63,681 bases of DNA from Cloacibacillus sp. (GTDB lineage Bacteria; Synergistota; Synergistia; Synergistales; Synergistaceae), in assembly GCF_020860125.1 (NCBI RefSeq), contig NZ_JAJBUX010000037.1, forward strand, positions 1 to 63,681, given 5' to 3'. Shown here in pieces: positions 1 to 10,937 of the stretch. Position numbers and translations under genes: made by a program. Under the pieces are notes generated by a model, which was not told the DNA's origin, searched no databases, and saw only the letters and a program-made list of their open reading frames with translations. The first letter of the stretch is position 1. Each line of letters begins with the position of its first letter.

Positions 1-1169
1 GTACGCTGCCGACCATCGAAGATGACTAATAAAAACAGCACCACGGTAATGGATAGCAGGAAGATAACGGGCATAGTCCACGACGCTGCCTGATCATATA
101 AAGCGCCCAGAAGCGCCGGACTGACGGCGGCCAGGGCGTAACCGAAGGACTGCGAGATCCCTGATAAGGCCGCGGTTTGCGCGGCGTTGCTTGTGCGAAG
201 TCCCATCAGACACATAGAGAGGCTCAGGCATGCTCCTGTGCAGAAGCCGCAGAGCAGCACGCCGAGCAGAAGGGCAGAATACGAATCCTCCAACAAAAAG
301 AGGAAAAGGCCAACCGTGTAAATTCCCGCGATCACGCTTGCCAGAAGTCGTTGCCCCTTCATCCTGCCGGCCCACATCGGTATGGCAAAGGACGCGGGGA
401 TACCGATCCACTGGTAGATCGACGCAAAATATCCCGCGGTATCCGGCGATACTCCTTTGGATTGGAGAATCGCCGGCAGCCACGCCACAAAGCTGTAAAA
501 GAGCAGCGACTGTACGCCCATGTAAATTGCCACATTCCACGCAATGGGCGATTTAAACATGGCTTCCAACCTGACAGGAGCCTGCGCGGACGATGAAACC
601 ACGCGGTAGCCCCACAGGTGAACCCAGAGCAGAATGGCGGCTATAGCCAAAATCAGCCAAACAGCCAGCGCGCCGCGCCATCCGAAAGGATTCGCATTTG
701 CGATAGGAATGCTGACTCCGGATGACAGCCCGGCGGAAAGGGCGATACTGGTGGTATAAACGTCGGTGAGGACGCCCACTTTGGTGGGAAACGCGGACTT
801 GACGATGCTGGGCAGCAGCACATTGCCAAAGGCGATGCCGATTCCAATGACGGCGGTGCCGCAAAAAAAGGCGCAGGTTCCGCCAGCGGACCGCAGGGCG
901 ATGCCTGCCGCCAAAATAAGCAGACTGACCGTCAGTGTTTTCTCCGTACCAAACCGTATGGCCAGCTTTCCCGCGAACGGGGATACGACGGCGAAGGCAA
1001 CCAGCGGAACGGTCGTGATCAGTCCGGACATTGAACCGGAGAGGTGTAAATCGTTCATAATATAAGATATCAGAGACCCCACGCCCGTAATCGGAGAACG
1101 TAAATTGCAGGCGAGCAGGATAATACCGGCAATCAGTAATTTATCCTTATTTTTCAAAAGTAAAGACAT
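1..1169 (-). CDS. MFS transporter, CynX/NimT-like (3' end outside window)
   Basis: The reading frame is open from an ATG at 1169 to the window edge, about 389 residues, so the C-terminus is missing. It begins MSLLLKNKDKLL, followed by a first hydrophobic helix and then ACNLRSPITGVGSL. That N-terminal pattern is typical of the CynX/NimT (cyanate or nitroimidazole-type) branch of the major facilitator superfamily. Alternating hydrophobic segments continue throughout, as expected for an inner-membrane carrier with about 12 helices. A GAGAGGG ribosome-binding site lies about 7 bases upstream of the ATG. The substrate cannot be told from sequence. The gene points away from mprF and has no visible operon partner inside the window. 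Confidence 0.85.
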   Translation of the reverse strand, partial: MSLLLKNKDKLLIAGIILLACNLRSPITGVGSLISYIMNDLHLSGSMSGLITTVPLVAFAVVSPFAGKLAIRFGTEKTLTVSLLILAAGIALRSAGGTCAFFCGTAVIGIGIAFGNVLLPSIVKSAFPTKVGVLTDVYTTSIALSAGLSSGVSIPIANANPFGWRGALAVWLILAIAAILLWVHLWGYRVVSSSAQAPVRLEAMFKSPIAWNVAIYMGVQSLLFYSFVAWLPAILQSKGVSPDTAGYFASIYQWIGIPASFAIPMWAGRMKGQRLLASVIAGIYTVGLFLFLLEDSYSALLLGVLLCGFCTGACLSLSMCLMGLRTSNAAQTAALSGISQSFGYALAAVSPALLGALYDQAASWTMPVIFLLSITVVLFLLVIFDGRQR

Positions 1170-1820
1170 CGGAATACACCCTCTCATAGTATGATTTTTA
1201 TAGCGCGCGCGTCTACTCCAGCGGCACAAAGCTCTCCCGCCGTTCTCTGCGCGGCGCCGCGCGCCGCCGGTTATTTTTGTCGGGACTATTCCAAGAGGAA
1301 ACCAGACAGATTTCCGGTGGGTTTATTACCCACTAACAATTGGCTCCATGCCTGTTGCCCGCTAAGGAATTTATTGAATAGCCGCTCCACCGACGCAGAG
1401 AATTTGCAGAGTGCAGTTAGCTTTGGCCAACTATCTTATATTATATCATAATACCGTTTTTAACAAGTTATGCTTTGCTTTTATCAGAAACAAACCGCTT
1501 TCACCATTATATTTTAGGCTGTCACAATCTGCCGTTTCCAGAATCAAAGAGCTATTCAAGAGAATTATCCGCAGAGATGCCGCCATTTACCGTATCTCTT
1601 TGACATACGCGGCGGACATCTTCGCGCAGATTTCCATCTTTTTCTTCATCGGGCATTCGCTAAAAGATGAAAAATAAAGGATATTTAGCTGCGGCGTAAC
1701 GCCTTTCCGCCTTTTTTATATTAAAATTAAGCACTATCCGCCGTGTATTTTTTACTTTTTGTTATGTACACTATAGGTGAGATAAAGTTATCCTCTTATA
1801 ATGAGAAACGAGGTCAAGCA
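1170..1820. other. Intergenic region between divergent MFS gene and mprF
   Basis: No convincing gene is seen in about 650 bases. A 14-base GC palindrome, GCGCGGCGCCGCGC, sits at 1249-1262. The right part is AT-rich, and a TATAAT at 1797-1802 lies just before mprF without a good -35 box. A short open frame at 1411-1677 has no recognisable features or ribosome-binding site and is probably chance. Confidence 0.5.
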
Positions 1821-4343
1821 ATGAAGAAAACGTTAGAAAAGGTCAAAAAGTTATTACCCTTTATCGGGATCATGCTCTTTGCCTTCGCCATATATACACT
1901 GCATAAGGAGCTTGCGCATATGTCCTTCCGTGATCTGCGGAAAGCCTTTGCCCTGATTCCGATTTCAGGGGTATTTCTCGGACTGCTGATCGTGGCGGTT
2001 AATTATATAATTCTCTCCTTTAACGACATGTATTCCGCTCATGAGATAGGCGTCAGGCTCCCCTACCCTAAGGTCGGCGTGATCTCCTTCGTGAGCAACG
2101 CCATCGGCTTTAACCTTGGCGCCTCCGCCATCTCAGGCGGGGCCGTCAGATACCGCCTATTTTCCATTCTTGGACTGGACGGCGGGCAGGTGGGGCGCAT
2201 AGTGGCGCTCAATCAGATATCGCTATTCTTCGGTCCCTGTCTGGTCGCCGCACCGGCGTTTTTCTTCGCCCCCGACACGATCTTTGCGCACTTTGGCTGG
2301 CCGCAGTATGTCCGCTATCTCATCGCCCTCGGCTGCGCCCTGGCTCCGGCCATCGCCCTCTGCGCGGGAGCGGCGGCCGCGCACGGACATGTTTTTGCCG
2401 TCAAAGGGATAAAGATTTCCCTGCCGCGTCCGCGCGCCATGCTTTTCAAGTTTACGATAGGTTTTCTTGACGTCACGACGGCCTCCCTCGTGCTCTACTC
2501 CGTGCTGCCCGATCACAGCGCGCCGCTTCTTATTTTCGTCTCGGCCTTTGTCGTATCAATGATGGCCGGAACGCTGAGCCAGGTGCCTGGAGGCCTTGGG
2601 GTATTTGACGTTACTCTGATAATGCTGCTTTCGCCATTTTACCGCCACGCCGATATGCTGAGCGCGATCCTCCTTTACAGGTTTATCTATTACATAATCC
2701 CCTTTGTCTGCGCGACGGCGATACTCTTTGCGGTCGAATTGAGCGGAAGGCTCTCCCGCTACTTCGGCAGGCTGGAGTCTTTTCTCCCAGATGCCGCCGC
2801 CATATGGACCTTCATGGCCGGCATCTGGCTGCTTCTCTCCACTGCCGCGCCGATCTTCAGCGGCGGCTGGAGCAGGCTGGGGGCGCTGCTGCCTCTGCCT
2901 CTGTTCGAGGCCTCGCACTTTATCAAAAGCGTGGCGGGCACATTCCTCCTCTTCCTGGCCTGGGGGCTCGCAAAGCGGCTCAAATCTGCGTGGACGGTGA
3001 CTCTGCTGACGCTCTCCGTGTCGCTGATTTTTTCGTTGCCAAACGATATCACTCCTTTTAGGGATTCATTTTTCCTGCTGCTGCTGATTGTGCTTCTTTT
3101 TTCGCGGCGCAGTTTTTACCGGCTCTCCTTTTTCTCCGCGCCTGATTTGAAATGGAGCATGGCGATCCTCACCGCCGTCGGAGCCGTAATTTGGTGGGGG
3201 TTTTTTGCCTACCGTCACGTCGAGTATGCTAACGACCTCTGGTGGACCTTCGCCTTTGATTCCGCGGCTCCCCGCTTTCTGCGCGCCGCCGCTGGAATGT
3301 CCTTTGCCGCGCTGCTGATATTCCTCTTTCTCTGGCTGCGGCCGTCGCGTCCAGCCGCCGCGCAGCCCTCAGCCGCCGAGGTAAAAGCGCTCGTCGCCGG
3401 TTCCTACGCGGCGGACGCCGCCCTGGCGCTGCTTGGAGATAAGAGGTTTTTTATGTCACAGGACAGAAAATCCGCGGTCATCTATTCCACAGCCGGCTCT
3501 TTCTGGGTCTCGATGGGAGACCCCATCGGTAAAAAGGAGGGCATGGCCGAGCTTATCTGGGATTTCTGCGAGGAGGCGGACCGCCGCGGCGCAAGCGCCG
3601 CCTTTTACGAGACCGGCGGCGAATGGCTTGAAGTTTACCGAGACGCCGGGCTTAGCGCCGCGCCGATCGGCGAAGACGCCCGCGTGGACATCTCCACGAT
3701 CACCAGCTCACTTGACGGGGCGCGGTGGCGGAAGATACGCAGCATAAGAAAGCATATGGAGGGCGATGAGCTCACCTACAGCCTTATCAACGGAGATAAA
3801 CGCGATAAGATGCTGCCGAAGCTGCGCGGAATATCAGACGAGTGGCTCCGAAAGGTGCACGGCACGGAAAAGGGGTTCTCTCTCGGTTTCTTTGACGAGG
3901 ACTATCTGAAGAATTTCCCTGTGGCCGTCGCCTTAAAAGAAGGAGAACCGCTGGCCTTCTGCAGCCTGTGGCTTGGCGGCGGCGACGAATTTTCCGTGGA
4001 TCTGATGAGGTATACCGACAGCGCCCCGCGCGACATTATGAGCTGGCTTTTCATCGAGACGATGATCTGGGGCCGCGGTCACGGCTATAAATATTTCCGC
4101 CTCGGCATGGCCCCGCTCTCAAATCTTGACCCGCAGAATTCTCTCTGGGAGCGCATGGGAAACTTCATCTACCAGCACGGGGAGCACTTCTACAACTTTA
4201 AAGGGCTGCGGCAGTACAAAGAAAAGTTCCAGCCGGAGTGGCAGCCGCGCTACATAGTCTATAAAGACAGGGCGGCCCTGCCGCTGCTTGCCTCGCAGCT
4301 GGTGAGGCTGATATCAAAGAAACATGCCGCCGGCGGCAGATGA
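1821..4343 (+). CDS. mprF: MprF-type aminoacyl-phosphatidylglycerol synthase/flippase
   Basis: A protein of about 840 residues with the MprF layout. Roughly the first 530 residues are a polytopic membrane region (flippase part), and the C-terminal 300 or so form a cytosolic DUF2156 transferase domain, with stretches such as FFMSQDRKSAVIYSTAGSFW and VSMGDPIGKKEG. Family knowledge: the enzyme moves lysine or alanine from aminoacyl-tRNA onto phosphatidylglycerol and flips the product, lowering surface charge and giving resistance to cationic peptides. The frame stays open upstream to 1743, but I chose the ATG at 1821 (MKKTLEKVKK) because it is preceded by a GAGGTC element and gives a normal N-terminus. 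The amino acid transferred cannot be predicted. Confidence 0.88.
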   Translation: MKKTLEKVKKLLPFIGIMLFAFAIYTLHKELAHMSFRDLRKAFALIPISGVFLGLLIVAVNYIILSFNDMYSAHEIGVRLPYPKVGVISFVSNAIGFNLGASAISGGAVRYRLFSILGLDGGQVGRIVALNQISLFFGPCLVAAPAFFFAPDTIFAHFGWPQYVRYLIALGCALAPAIALCAGAAAAHGHVFAVKGIKISLPRPRAMLFKFTIGFLDVTTASLVLYSVLPDHSAPLLIFVSAFVVSMMAGTLSQVPGGLGVFDVTLIMLLSPFYRHADMLSAILLYRFIYYIIPFVCATAILFAVELSGRLSRYFGRLESFLPDAAAIWTFMAGIWLLLSTAAPIFSGGWSRLGALLPLPLFEASHFIKSVAGTFLLFLAWGLAKRLKSAWTVTLLTLSVSLIFSLPNDITPFRDSFFLLLLIVLLFSRRSFYRLSFFSAPDLKWSMAILTAVGAVIWWGFFAYRHVEYANDLWWTFAFDSAAPRFLRAAAGMSFAALLIFLFLWLRPSRPAAAQPSAAEVKALVAGSYAADAALALLGDKRFFMSQDRKSAVIYSTAGSFWVSMGDPIGKKEGMAELIWDFCEEADRRGASAAFYETGGEWLEVYRDAGLSAAPIGEDARVDISTITSSLDGARWRKIRSIRKHMEGDELTYSLINGDKRDKMLPKLRGISDEWLRKVHGTEKGFSLGFFDEDYLKNFPVAVALKEGEPLAFCSLWLGGGDEFSVDLMRYTDSAPRDIMSWLFIETMIWGRGHGYKYFRLGMAPLSNLDPQNSLWERMGNFIYQHGEHFYNFKGLRQYKEKFQPEWQPRYIVYKDRAALPLLASQLVRLISKKHAAGGR

Positions 4344-4413
4344 GATAACGTGGCCGCTGCCTCCCTTTACCGTGTGGCAAACGTATCAATAAACGCCGAT
4401 TTGGCTTTGTTAG

Positions 4414-4445
4414 GGAAAAAGATAAATCGCTATTTATCTTTTTCC
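4414..4445. terminator. Perfect AT-rich 14-bp hairpin downstream of mprF
   Basis: GGAAAAAGATAAAT (4414-4427) and its exact reverse complement (4432-4445) surround the loop CGCT, about 70 bases after the mprF stop. The T-rich 3' arm could act as a terminator for mprF, but the stem is AT-rich and the T run lies inside the stem, so another role is possible. Confidence 0.5.
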
Positions 4446-4490
4446 TATAAAAAATGTAAATAGGTTTTGTGAATTTTACATGATAACAGG

Positions 4491-4701
4491 AAAATCGGCG
4501 CGAAGAAGTGCCGTAGGCTAAATAAGCCGGTCCCTAAGTACTGGAGCCGTATTGTTCATACGGCGATTGCAAGGCAATGTCCCCGCCGCAGGGCTGGGAC
4601 ATTTTCAAATTATCCGTATTGCCGCGGCATGCGGATGCGTCTGCCGCAGGACACTTAGGGACCGGCTTATGACGCATACGGTGCTTATTCGCGCCGTTTT
4701 T
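4491..4701. repeat. Large structured inverted-repeat element (about 210 bp)
   Basis: The left arm 4522-4539 (ATAAGCCGGTCCCTAAGT) is the exact reverse complement of 4653-4670. Outside it, after a symmetric 6x6 loop, 4496-4515 pairs with 4677-4696 with one mismatch and two G-U pairs. The pairing continues with A-T pairs to 4491/4701. Inside lie three further hairpins: GCCGTA/TACGGC near 4546-4564, AATGTCCC/GGGACATT near 4573-4600, and GCGGCA/TGCCGC near 4624-4647. The whole would fold as a long closing helix with a multi-branched head. It lies between mprF and the NFACT gene and contains no coding frame. It could be a MITE-like repeat or a structured RNA; the sequence alone does not decide. Confidence 0.7.
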
Positions 4702-4821
4702 GATAAACGCCGATTTATCGTATTAATGCGTTTGCCATACACCGCGTTGTCAACTGCGGTGCGCGGCGCTGGATAATTGGGTATAATAGTATGATATGAC
4801 TTACAGCATGGAGGAATTGAT

Positions 4822-6486
4822 TTGTCGTTCGGACCGGAACTGATATGGATTTGGAGCAGAGAACTGGGCGCCTGCAGCGGCAGACGCGTACAGCGGGTGG
4901 ACGGTGGCAATAATTCCGTTGTGCTCTCCTTTGGCGCTTCGGAGCTGCTTTTGTCGTGGGGAGCACAGAATTGCGGCGTGGTTTTGATATCGCAAAAGGA
5001 GCGAAAGTCGCTCCTATCCTCCGTAACGCAGACACCCCCGATAACGAACGCGCTGCGCAGCCATCTGGCGGGGTCCGAACTTACCGCCGTCGAACAGCTG
5101 CGCCGTGACCGCATTCTAAAATTTACCTTTCAGAAAACCGTTGGCGCGGGCTTTACCGCCAAGCGTTGTCTTATAATTGAGATAATGGAACGTTTTAGCA
5201 ATATCCTTCTCACGGACGAGGAGGAAAATATCATCGAGACCGCCAAGCATATTCATCCCGCGGACAACAGTTTCCGCACCGTCCTTCCAGGACTCCCCTA
5301 CCACCTGCCGCCGGCCTTCGAGGGGGTTGCGCTTGAAGATTGGCTTGCCGCGCCGGATGAGCTGTCCATTCAGAGAATCGCCGGATTCGGGAAGCCGCTG
5401 CTTAAGGCCCTCTCCGAGGCCGGAGTTGAAAAAGCCACCGGAATATTGAGCCGTTTTTATAACGACGGCGACACCTCTACATTTATTCCGCAAAAGCTAG
5501 GCCGGTATATCACCTCTCTGCCGAAGCTGCTGCCGGGTGCCGACCCCCTGGAAGATACCGGTACGGGAAGGCTGATAGCGCTCGCGCCACTGCGCGACAC
5601 CGCCTTTGAGGCGCGCCGCAGGCGGGCCGTTCAGCTCATCGAAAAGGAGATCACGCGCAGGGAACGCCAGCAGGCGGATATAGAGGCGCTGCTCTCCGAC
5701 AGCCGCGCGGAGCTTTACCGCCGGTATGGCGAGCTGATCATCGCGAATCTCTGGCAGATACGGCATAACGCCTCCGAGGCTGAGCTCAGGGGGTATGACG
5801 GCGAGGGAGAGGAGATTGTCCAAGAGGTGCCGCTTGACCCGCGGCTCTCGCCCTCACAGAACGCGGCGCGGTATTTTGCGAAATATAAGAAGATAACGGC
5901 GGCGCAGGAGCGCGCGGCGGCGCTGCTGACCTCTGTCAGAGAAGAGCTTGACGACCACCGCGAAGCGCTTGCTCTCGCCGGTTCCATCGGCGATACGGAG
6001 TCTCTTTCGATGCTGGAAGAGGAGCTTGGTCTTGCCAAGACGCCGGTTCAGAGGCGCGGAGGCAGAAAGAGGGAACCGCAGCTGCCGCCGCACCGGCGCT
6101 TTGAGTTCGAGAGGGCCATTATCTTCGCCGGGCTTTCCTCAAAGGGCAATCGATATGTCACCTTCAAGCTGGCCCTCTCTGACGATCTCTGGTTCCACGC
6201 GCAGGGAGTGCCCGGCTCTCATGTTATTTTGAGAACGCTCACGGCGCTCTCCGAGGAGGAGCTTACGGAGCTAAAAGATTTCTGCGCTTCGCTCGCGGTG
6301 TATTACAGCAAGGCTCGCGAAGCGCCGCGCCAGCGCGTCGACTATACGCGGAGGAGATATGTCAGCCCCATCCGCGGCGGGGAGGCCAACGTCACCTATA
6401 AGGAATTTTCCTCGCTGACGGCGTCGCCCGACAGCTGGCAGAGCTTTTTGGAGAGCCACCAAGCCGACGGCCAGGCAAAGTTATAG
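4822..6486 (+). CDS. rqcH: NFACT family protein (RqcH/FbpA-like ribosome quality control factor)
   Basis: A protein of 554 residues with an NFACT-N domain, a charged coiled-coil middle (about residues 265-400) and a C-terminal NFACT-R domain with the motif DLWFHAQGVPGSHVILR. Family knowledge: bacterial RqcH binds stalled 50S subunits carrying peptidyl-tRNA and adds C-terminal alanine tails that mark the chain for degradation; older names call it fibronectin-binding. I chose the TTG at 4822 because GGAGGA ends about 6 bases before it, while the ATG at 4808 is out of frame. It converges on rluD with only six bases between the stops. No partner gene is adjacent. Confidence 0.88.
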   Translation: MSFGPELIWIWSRELGACSGRRVQRVDGGNNSVVLSFGASELLLSWGAQNCGVVLISQKERKSLLSSVTQTPPITNALRSHLAGSELTAVEQLRRDRILKFTFQKTVGAGFTAKRCLIIEIMERFSNILLTDEEENIIETAKHIHPADNSFRTVLPGLPYHLPPAFEGVALEDWLAAPDELSIQRIAGFGKPLLKALSEAGVEKATGILSRFYNDGDTSTFIPQKLGRYITSLPKLLPGADPLEDTGTGRLIALAPLRDTAFEARRRRAVQLIEKEITRRERQQADIEALLSDSRAELYRRYGELIIANLWQIRHNASEAELRGYDGEGEEIVQEVPLDPRLSPSQNAARYFAKYKKITAAQERAAALLTSVREELDDHREALALAGSIGDTESLSMLEEELGLAKTPVQRRGGRKREPQLPPHRRFEFERAIIFAGLSSKGNRYVTFKLALSDDLWFHAQGVPGSHVILRTLTALSEEELTELKDFCASLAVYYSKAREAPRQRVDYTRRRYVSPIRGGEANVTYKEFSSLTASPDSWQSFLESHQADGQAKL

Positions 6487-6492
6487 GAGAAA

Positions 6493-7471
6493 TTAAGCCG
6501 CTCCCATCCTCACTTTTTTTAGGAAATCGGCAAGCTCCCGCGGCAGCGGCTGCGTAAAGAGCATCTCTTTGCCGCTGCGCGGATGTTTGAAGCCCAGCTT
6601 CCACGAGTGAAGAAAGACCCGCTCCGGACCGAATGGGGATTGTCTTGAGGGCGCGTATAGCCGGTCGCCCACCAAGGGACACCGGACCGCCTGCATATGT
6701 ACTCGTATCTGGTGTGTACGGCCGCTGTGAAGGGTACACTTTACGAGGGAGTAGTTATTTACGTTCCAGAGCCTCTCATAGTCCGTCCAGGCCTCCCTGC
6801 CGTCCTCAACGCAGGCCATGCGCAGACGGTTATAGGGATCGCGGTCGATCGGATATTTGACGGAACCACGCTCGGAGGGCGTCATGCCGCAGCAGAGGGC
6901 GAGGTACTCTTTTCTGATCCGTCTCTCTTTGAAATCCTTAAAGAGCCCCTCCTGCGCAAGCCCGTTCCGCGCCACCACCATCAGCCCCGAAGTAGTCGCG
7001 TCGAGCCGGTGGACTATCCCCGGCCGCCGAACGCCGTTCAGCGTGCCGAGGTCGGGATAGCGGAAGAGCAGGCCATGCACGAGCGTGCCGCTCCAGTGCC
7101 CCGGTGCGGGATGCACGACCAATCCCGCGGGCTTGTTGACGACGATCAGGTCTTCGTCGTCATAGACCGTTTCAAAATCTATATCCTGCGGCTCAAGATC
7201 GAGCGTCTCCGCCGGCGGGATCACCACCGCCAGCGAATCCCCCTCCTCCACCTTCACGGCGGGTTTCACGCGGCGCTCGGGCGTCAAAGAAGCGTGCCCC
7301 TCTTTTATAAGTTTCTGGGCATAGCCGCGGCTCACTCCGAGAAGACGCGAAATGACAAAATCCAGCCGGTGCCCGGCGAGTTCCGCGCCGACCGTAAAAT
7401 TCTGCACGGCAGAAGAAGAGGGGGCGGCAAGCAGCCCCTCCCCCTCTTCGTTGATATATTCTCTGTCTATA

Positions 7472-7491
<20 letters not shown>
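6493..7491 (-). CDS. rluD: RluD-family pseudouridine synthase
   Basis: An N-terminal S4 RNA-binding region (RLDFVISRLLGVSRGYAQKL) is followed by the pseudouridine synthase core, with the catalytic-aspartate motif HRLDATTSGLMVVA and the downstream SGRTHQIRVHM motif. Family members isomerise uridines in 23S rRNA; RluD itself acts on helix 69. The start is unclear. The ATG at 7491 overlaps the end of ileS by 20 bases and gives 332 residues. A GTG at 7407 would give 304 residues, starting right before the conserved domain. The overlap and shared strand imply translation with ileS. In many bacteria lspA sits in this position; here lspA is at 44.5 kb. Confidence 0.88.
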
Positions 7492-10255
<2,764 letters not shown>

Positions 10256-10344
10256 TGAAATAACCTCCATATAAACTGAACGGAATTCCGTGAAGGATTC
10301 CATAATGTACAACTTGAGTATTATAGCAGAAAAGCGGCAATTGG

Positions 10345-10350
10345 TATAAT
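10345..10350 (+). promoter_or_regulatory. Candidate extended -10 element upstream of dgkA
   Basis: TTGGTATAAT contains a perfect TATAAT preceded by TGG, which fits an extended -10. It lies about 110 bases before the dgkA start in the ileS-dgkA divergent space. No good -35 is seen. Confidence 0.35.
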
Positions 10351-10458
10351 GAAGCCTCTTCGGACAGACGGCGCGGTTTAGCGGATACGCAATATCAAAG
10401 ACGGCCTCTCTGATATATAATTATTGGCAGACTGAATTTCGAAAATGGGTGACCTAGC

Positions 10459-10818
10459 GTGGAACAGTGGAAAAATAAGGGACTTTTTGCAAAAACTATC
10501 TATTCTCTGAACGGCCTGCGAACCGCCTTCCTGACAGAGAAGGCTATTCGCCACGAAAGCTTGGGGGTGGTCGTCGCCGTAAGCCTCGCGCTCTTTATGG
10601 AACGCGGCTGGAGCGACGTCCTATGCGTCTTTCTCGCCTCAATCTTTCCGATGACCGTTGAGCTGATAAACACGGCGGTCGAGAGGATCATCGACACACA
10701 CTTCGGCCCCGCCTACCGCGAAGAGGTGCGCATCCAGAAGGATACGCTTTCCGCCGCCGTCTTCCTGAGCCTTATCATCGGCTATGGCCTCTGTATCAGG
10801 ATAATTTTCTTTCCATAA
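10459..10818 (+). CDS. dgkA: Diacylglycerol (undecaprenol) kinase, DgkA family
   Basis: A 119-residue integral membrane protein with three hydrophobic segments and the family signature VELINTAVERIID (around residues 73-85), including the conserved E-N-A-E core. DgkA enzymes phosphorylate diacylglycerol or undecaprenol with ATP and recycle lipid intermediates in the inner membrane. The size matches the family's usual 110-130 residues. The start is a GTG at 10459, preceded by GGGTGAC. It converges on the S55 peptidase gene, with a shared terminator between them. Confidence 0.85.
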   Translation: MEQWKNKGLFAKTIYSLNGLRTAFLTEKAIRHESLGVVVAVSLALFMERGWSDVLCVFLASIFPMTVELINTAVERIIDTHFGPAYREEVRIQKDTLSAAVFLSLIIGYGLCIRIIFFP

Positions 10819-10846
10819 AAACAGGAGGGCTCTTCCTATATTGACA

Positions 10847-10885
10847 AAAAGCCGCTCCGCTGTTGTTTCATGCGGGGCGGCTTTT
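10847..10885. terminator. Bidirectional terminator between dgkA and the S55 peptidase gene
   Basis: AAAAGCCGCTCCGC (10847-10860) pairs with GCGGGGCGGCTTTT (10872-10885) with one wobble. A-runs on the left and T-runs on the right would serve convergent transcripts from both sides. Confidence 0.8.
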
Positions 10886-10937
10886 GTTTCTTTTTCCTAT
10901 GTCCCTGTCATCGGTAAACAGATGGTGTCTTTCGCGT

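Noticed and set aside
1411..1677. Possible 88-residue gene between the MFS gene and mprF
   Set aside because: No ribosome-binding site, no recognisable domain, and the composition resembles AT-rich intergenic DNA.
10256..10340. T-box riboswitch upstream of ileS
   Set aside because: The T-box core sequence and terminator/antiterminator structure are not seen in the short divergent space.
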